A stretch of DNA of 7,938 nucleotides from Dactylosporangium sp. AC04546 (GTDB taxonomy: Bacteria; Actinomycetota; Actinomycetes; Mycobacteriales; Micromonosporaceae). How positions within the stretch are numbered: the first letter of the stretch is position 1; each line of letters begins with the position of its first letter. The translations under genes and the position numbers were made by a program. The stretch covers positions 1 to 7,938 of the forward strand of contig NZ_JAHYSG010000221.1 in assembly GCF_022095675.1 (NCBI RefSeq), written 5' to 3'. Positions 6,416 through 7,938 of this stretch are shown here, piece after piece. Below the pieces are notes generated by a model. It worked only from the letters and a program-made list of their open reading frames with translations, did no database searches and was not told where the DNA came from.

Positions 6416-6864
6416 GGGGCGGCCGTGGTGTTCGCGCTGCTGCCGCCGGCCCGTGCGGAACGCCGTCGGCGAAGGCGTCGCGGGGCGGGGCGCTGCGCTC
6501 GGCGGCGACGGTACCGCTGGTGCTGCCCGCCGGCCTGTGGTGGCTCACCGCCCTGTTCGTCGTGGCGGGGCTGCCGGTCGCGCCGCTCAACGCGATCGCC
6601 TACGAGGCGACCGACGCCGCCGCGCCGGCCGGCACCGCGACCGAGGCGCGGATGTGGACGGCGACCGCGACCGCCGCCGGGACCGCGCTCGGCAGCGCCG
6701 TCGCCGGGGCCGTCGCCGACGGGGCGTCGCCCCGGCTGGCCTGCCTGGTCGCCCTGGGCGGCGCGCTGGTGACGGCCGCCGTCGCGATCCCGGCCGATGT
6801 CCCGACGGTGGTCAGTGGCGCCGCTGCCACACCTCCGCGTCGCGGGTCCAGCGCAGGGTCGTGA
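6416..6864 (+). pseudogene. Remnant of an MFS transporter (internal deletion and frameshift)
   Basis: Two reading frames carry pieces that look like an MFS drug-efflux-type permease. The first, from about 6416, reads GAAVVFALLPPARAER, like the end of the sixth membrane helix, then turns into an Arg-rich nonsense run. The second, shifted in frame, runs from about 6490 to 6801 and resembles the last helices: LWWLTALFVVAGLPVAP, then a loop with PAGTATEARMWTATAT, then a glycine/alanine-rich helix and a final hydrophobic one. The TEA-x-x-W loop is typical of this MFS group. The helices between would account for roughly 90 missing residues. The longest open stretch begins at a GTG (6520) with no ribosome binding site. 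It reads through to a stop at 6862, past the 3' end of the opposite-strand ATPase gene. The upstream half of the gene is absent; the XRE gene occupies that position. A functional short protein is possible but unlikely. Confidence 0.55.
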
Positions 6865-7261
6865 CCGCCTGCAGCGCCAGGCCGCCGCCGAGGGCCGGGG
6901 TGAGGTACAGCTCATCGGCCAGCGCACGGATGATGTGCAGCCCCCGGCCGTGCTCGTCGAGGCGCCCGTCGGGCAGCCCCGTCGCCAGGACCAGCCGGGC
7001 CGGGTCGACGGCGGCGCCCGCGTTGACGACGTGGATCACGCACCGCACGTCGGAGACGTCGATCGTGATCTCGTAGTCGTCGGTCTCCAGCGCGTGCTCG
7101 ATCACGTTGGCGCACGCCTCGGTGAGGATCAGGCCGACGTCGTCGCGGCAGCCCGGGTCCACGCCCAGCGTGTGCAGGGCCCGGTCGAGCAGGCGGCGGG
7201 CCATCGGCACCGTCGCAGCGTCCCGCGGGAGGTTGAGGGCGAGCCGCAGAGCGATCGACAC
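6812..7261 (-). CDS. RsbW-like anti-sigma-type ATP-binding protein (HATPase_c_2)
   Basis: A 149-residue cytosolic GHKL-fold protein of the RsbW/SpoIIAB-like family, abundant in actinomycetes. Relatives bind or phosphorylate sigma factors or anti-sigma antagonists in stress and development switches. The start matches the family well (LNLPRDAATVPMARRLL at 9-25). The N-box is LTEACANVIEHA at 46-57 (E48, N52, H56) and the G2 box is HGRGL at 104-108. The G1 region reads VVNAGAAVDP at 78-87, with asparagine where an adenine-contacting aspartate is usual, so ATP binding may be altered. No sigma factor or antagonist gene lies next to it in the window, so it is probably an orphan whose partner is elsewhere. 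The GTG start lacks a ribosome binding site but has TACGGT just upstream, suggesting a leaderless transcript. Confidence 0.88.
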   Translation of the reverse strand: MSIALRLALNLPRDAATVPMARRLLDRALHTLGVDPGCRDDVGLILTEACANVIEHALETDDYEITIDVSDVRCVIHVVNAGAAVDPARLVLATGLPDGRLDEHGRGLHIIRALADELYLTPALGGGLALQAVTTLRWTRDAEVWQRRH

Positions 7262-7372
7262 AGAGGGACCGTACCCGCACGACGCCAGAAGGATGTTTGT
7301 CGCACGGCAAGTGTCCGCAGGTCATCCGCAGCAGGTGAGGGTGGGCGGGCCCGCACGGGGAAGCGGTCGGGA
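7262..7372. promoter_or_regulatory. Divergent intergenic region with TCCGCAG direct repeats
   Basis: This 111-base stretch separates two genes transcribed away from each other and must hold both promoters. TCCGCAG occurs at 7314-7320 and again at 7325-7331, 11 bp apart (one helical turn, same face), a spacing used by regulators that bind direct repeats. I find no clear TANNNT element for the rightward gene. Its ribosome binding site GGGGAAG is at 7357-7363. Confidence 0.35.
7268..7273 (-). promoter_or_regulatory. Candidate -10 for a leaderless RsbW-like transcript
   Basis: On the minus strand TACGGT (7273 to 7268) fits TANNNT and is followed by six bases and then the GTG start codon (7261-7259). 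Transcription would begin at or within a base of that codon. There is no Shine-Dalgarno sequence in the interval. Leaderless genes with this geometry are common in actinobacteria. I see no convincing -35. Confidence 0.4.
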
Positions 7373-7938
7373 ATGCGCCGCACAGTGTGGATGCTCGCCC
7401 TCGCCGCCGGGTACGTCGACGGGATGGGCCTGCTGTACCTCGGCGGGGTCTTCTGCAGCGTCGTCACCGGCAACCTCGTCGTGCTCGGCGTCTCCGCCGT
7501 GCAGCACGTCGCCGACACCGCGCTGCGGGCCGGCCTGGCCTGCGTCGTGTACGGGGTCACGGTGCTGCTGGCCCGGCGGGTCGCGCCCAGCCGGTGCCTG
7601 GTCGCCGAGCTGCTGGCGCTGTGCACGCTGTGCGGCGGGTGGGTCTTCGCCCACCACGACCCACGCGGCGTCACCCAGCTGCCGCTGCTGGCCCTGGCCG
7701 CCATCGCGATGGGCCTGCAGAGCGCGGCCACCCGCGACGCGGAGGTACAGACGACGTACCTCACCGGCGCCGTGACCCGCCTGGCCACCGGCCGGTTCGA
7801 CCCGCTGCTGCTGGTGCCGTTCGCGTGCGTGCCGGTCGGCGCGCTCAGCGCCGCGCTCCTGCTGGACCGGGCCCCGTGGCTCGGGCCGCTGCCCGCGGTC
7901 GTCCTCGTCGCCGCCGCCCTCGTCGCCCACTCGGTGCC
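7373..7938 (+). CDS. YoaK/DUF1275 family membrane protein, 3'-partial
   Basis: The frame is open from ATG 7373 to the window end, giving 188 residues of a family usually about 210-240 long. Hydrophobic segments suggest six membrane helices at roughly 5-27, 51-70, 76-94, 103-119, 143-165 and 170-188. Family signatures are GYVDGMGLLYLGGVFCSVVT at 13-32 followed by GN, and IAMGLQSAATRD at 111-122 leading into TTYLTGAVTRLATG at 127-140. DUF1275 proteins sit in the cytoplasmic membrane; their function and substrate are not established. GGGGAAG at 7357-7363, nine bases upstream, supports this start. It is divergent from the RsbW-like gene, and nothing in the sequence shows a functional link. Confidence 0.88.
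   Translation, partial: MRRTVWMLALAAGYVDGMGLLYLGGVFCSVVTGNLVVLGVSAVQHVADTALRAGLACVVYGVTVLLARRVAPSRCLVAELLALCTLCGGWVFAHHDPRGVTQLPLLALAAIAMGLQSAATRDAEVQTTYLTGAVTRLATGRFDPLLLVPFACVPVGALSAALLLDRAPWLGPLPAVVLVAAALVAHSV

Noticed and set aside
5526..6590. A 354-codon open frame on the - strand across the XRE-type gene
   Set aside because: It runs antisense to a gene with a clear HTH, passes through the operator and terminator stem, and shows no domain.
6815..6830. Inverted repeat GTGGC-N6-GCCAC as a terminator for the RsbW-like gene
   Set aside because: It lies within the last codons of the gene, is only 5 bp, and has no U-tract; chance pairing in GC-rich sequence is likely.
7107..7775. A 222-codon open frame on the + strand across the divergent region
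   Set aside because: It crosses the start of the RsbW-like gene and the promoter region, and its second half is a frame-shifted reading of the DUF1275 gene, which has clear family motifs.
1..7938. Defence island, prophage or mobile element
   Set aside because: No nuclease, integrase, transposase, terminal repeats or CRISPR array is visible; the SNF2 protein is of the widespread actinobacterial type and has no phage-defence partner genes here.

Overview
The window is very GC-rich, with strong G/C preference at third codon positions. It carries an SNF2 helicase-SWIM protein pair, an RsbW-like ATPase and a YoaK/DUF1275 membrane protein. Together these point to the chromosome of a high-GC actinomycete; a Micromonosporaceae-like host is a guess. 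No rRNA, tRNA, CRISPR array, insertion sequence or phage gene is visible.

Layout. (1) Bases 2-3911, + strand: a large SNF2/RapA-type helicase, probably cut at its 5' end by the window edge, overlaps by 8 bases a SWIM zinc-finger protein. The two form a translationally coupled pair. (2) Bases 3897-5573: a self-contained ahcY transcription unit. It has a promoter at the end of the SWIM gene, a leader with the layout of an S-adenosylhomocysteine (SAH) riboswitch, a hairpin that would hide the ahcY ribosome binding site, the adenosylhomocysteinase gene, and a perfect 14-bp terminator-like stem. (3) Bases 5576-6392: two tandem perfect palindromes (TATTCC-N5-GGAATA) precede an XRE-type regulator with an unusual C-terminal domain that may be a degenerate nucleotidyltransferase fold. 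This looks like a one-gene autoregulated unit. (4) Bases 6416-6864: the frameshifted, internally deleted remains of an MFS transporter. (5) Bases 6812-7261, - strand: an RsbW-like anti-sigma-type ATPase, probably on a leaderless transcript. (6) Bases 7373-7938, + strand: a YoaK/DUF1275 membrane protein running off the window end, divergent from the ATPase.

How the parts work together. The best-supported regulatory circuit is the ahcY leader. When SAH accumulates, a pseudoknot would capture bases 4037-4043. Four of those bases (4040-4043) otherwise pair with the Shine-Dalgarno sequence, so SAH binding would free the ribosome binding site and raise production of the enzyme that removes SAH. This is an ON switch in the sense known for SAH riboswitches. 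The second strong regulatory signal is the double operator before the XRE gene. The SNF2-SWIM pair is a recurrent actinobacterial arrangement whose biological job is not, to my knowledge, settled.
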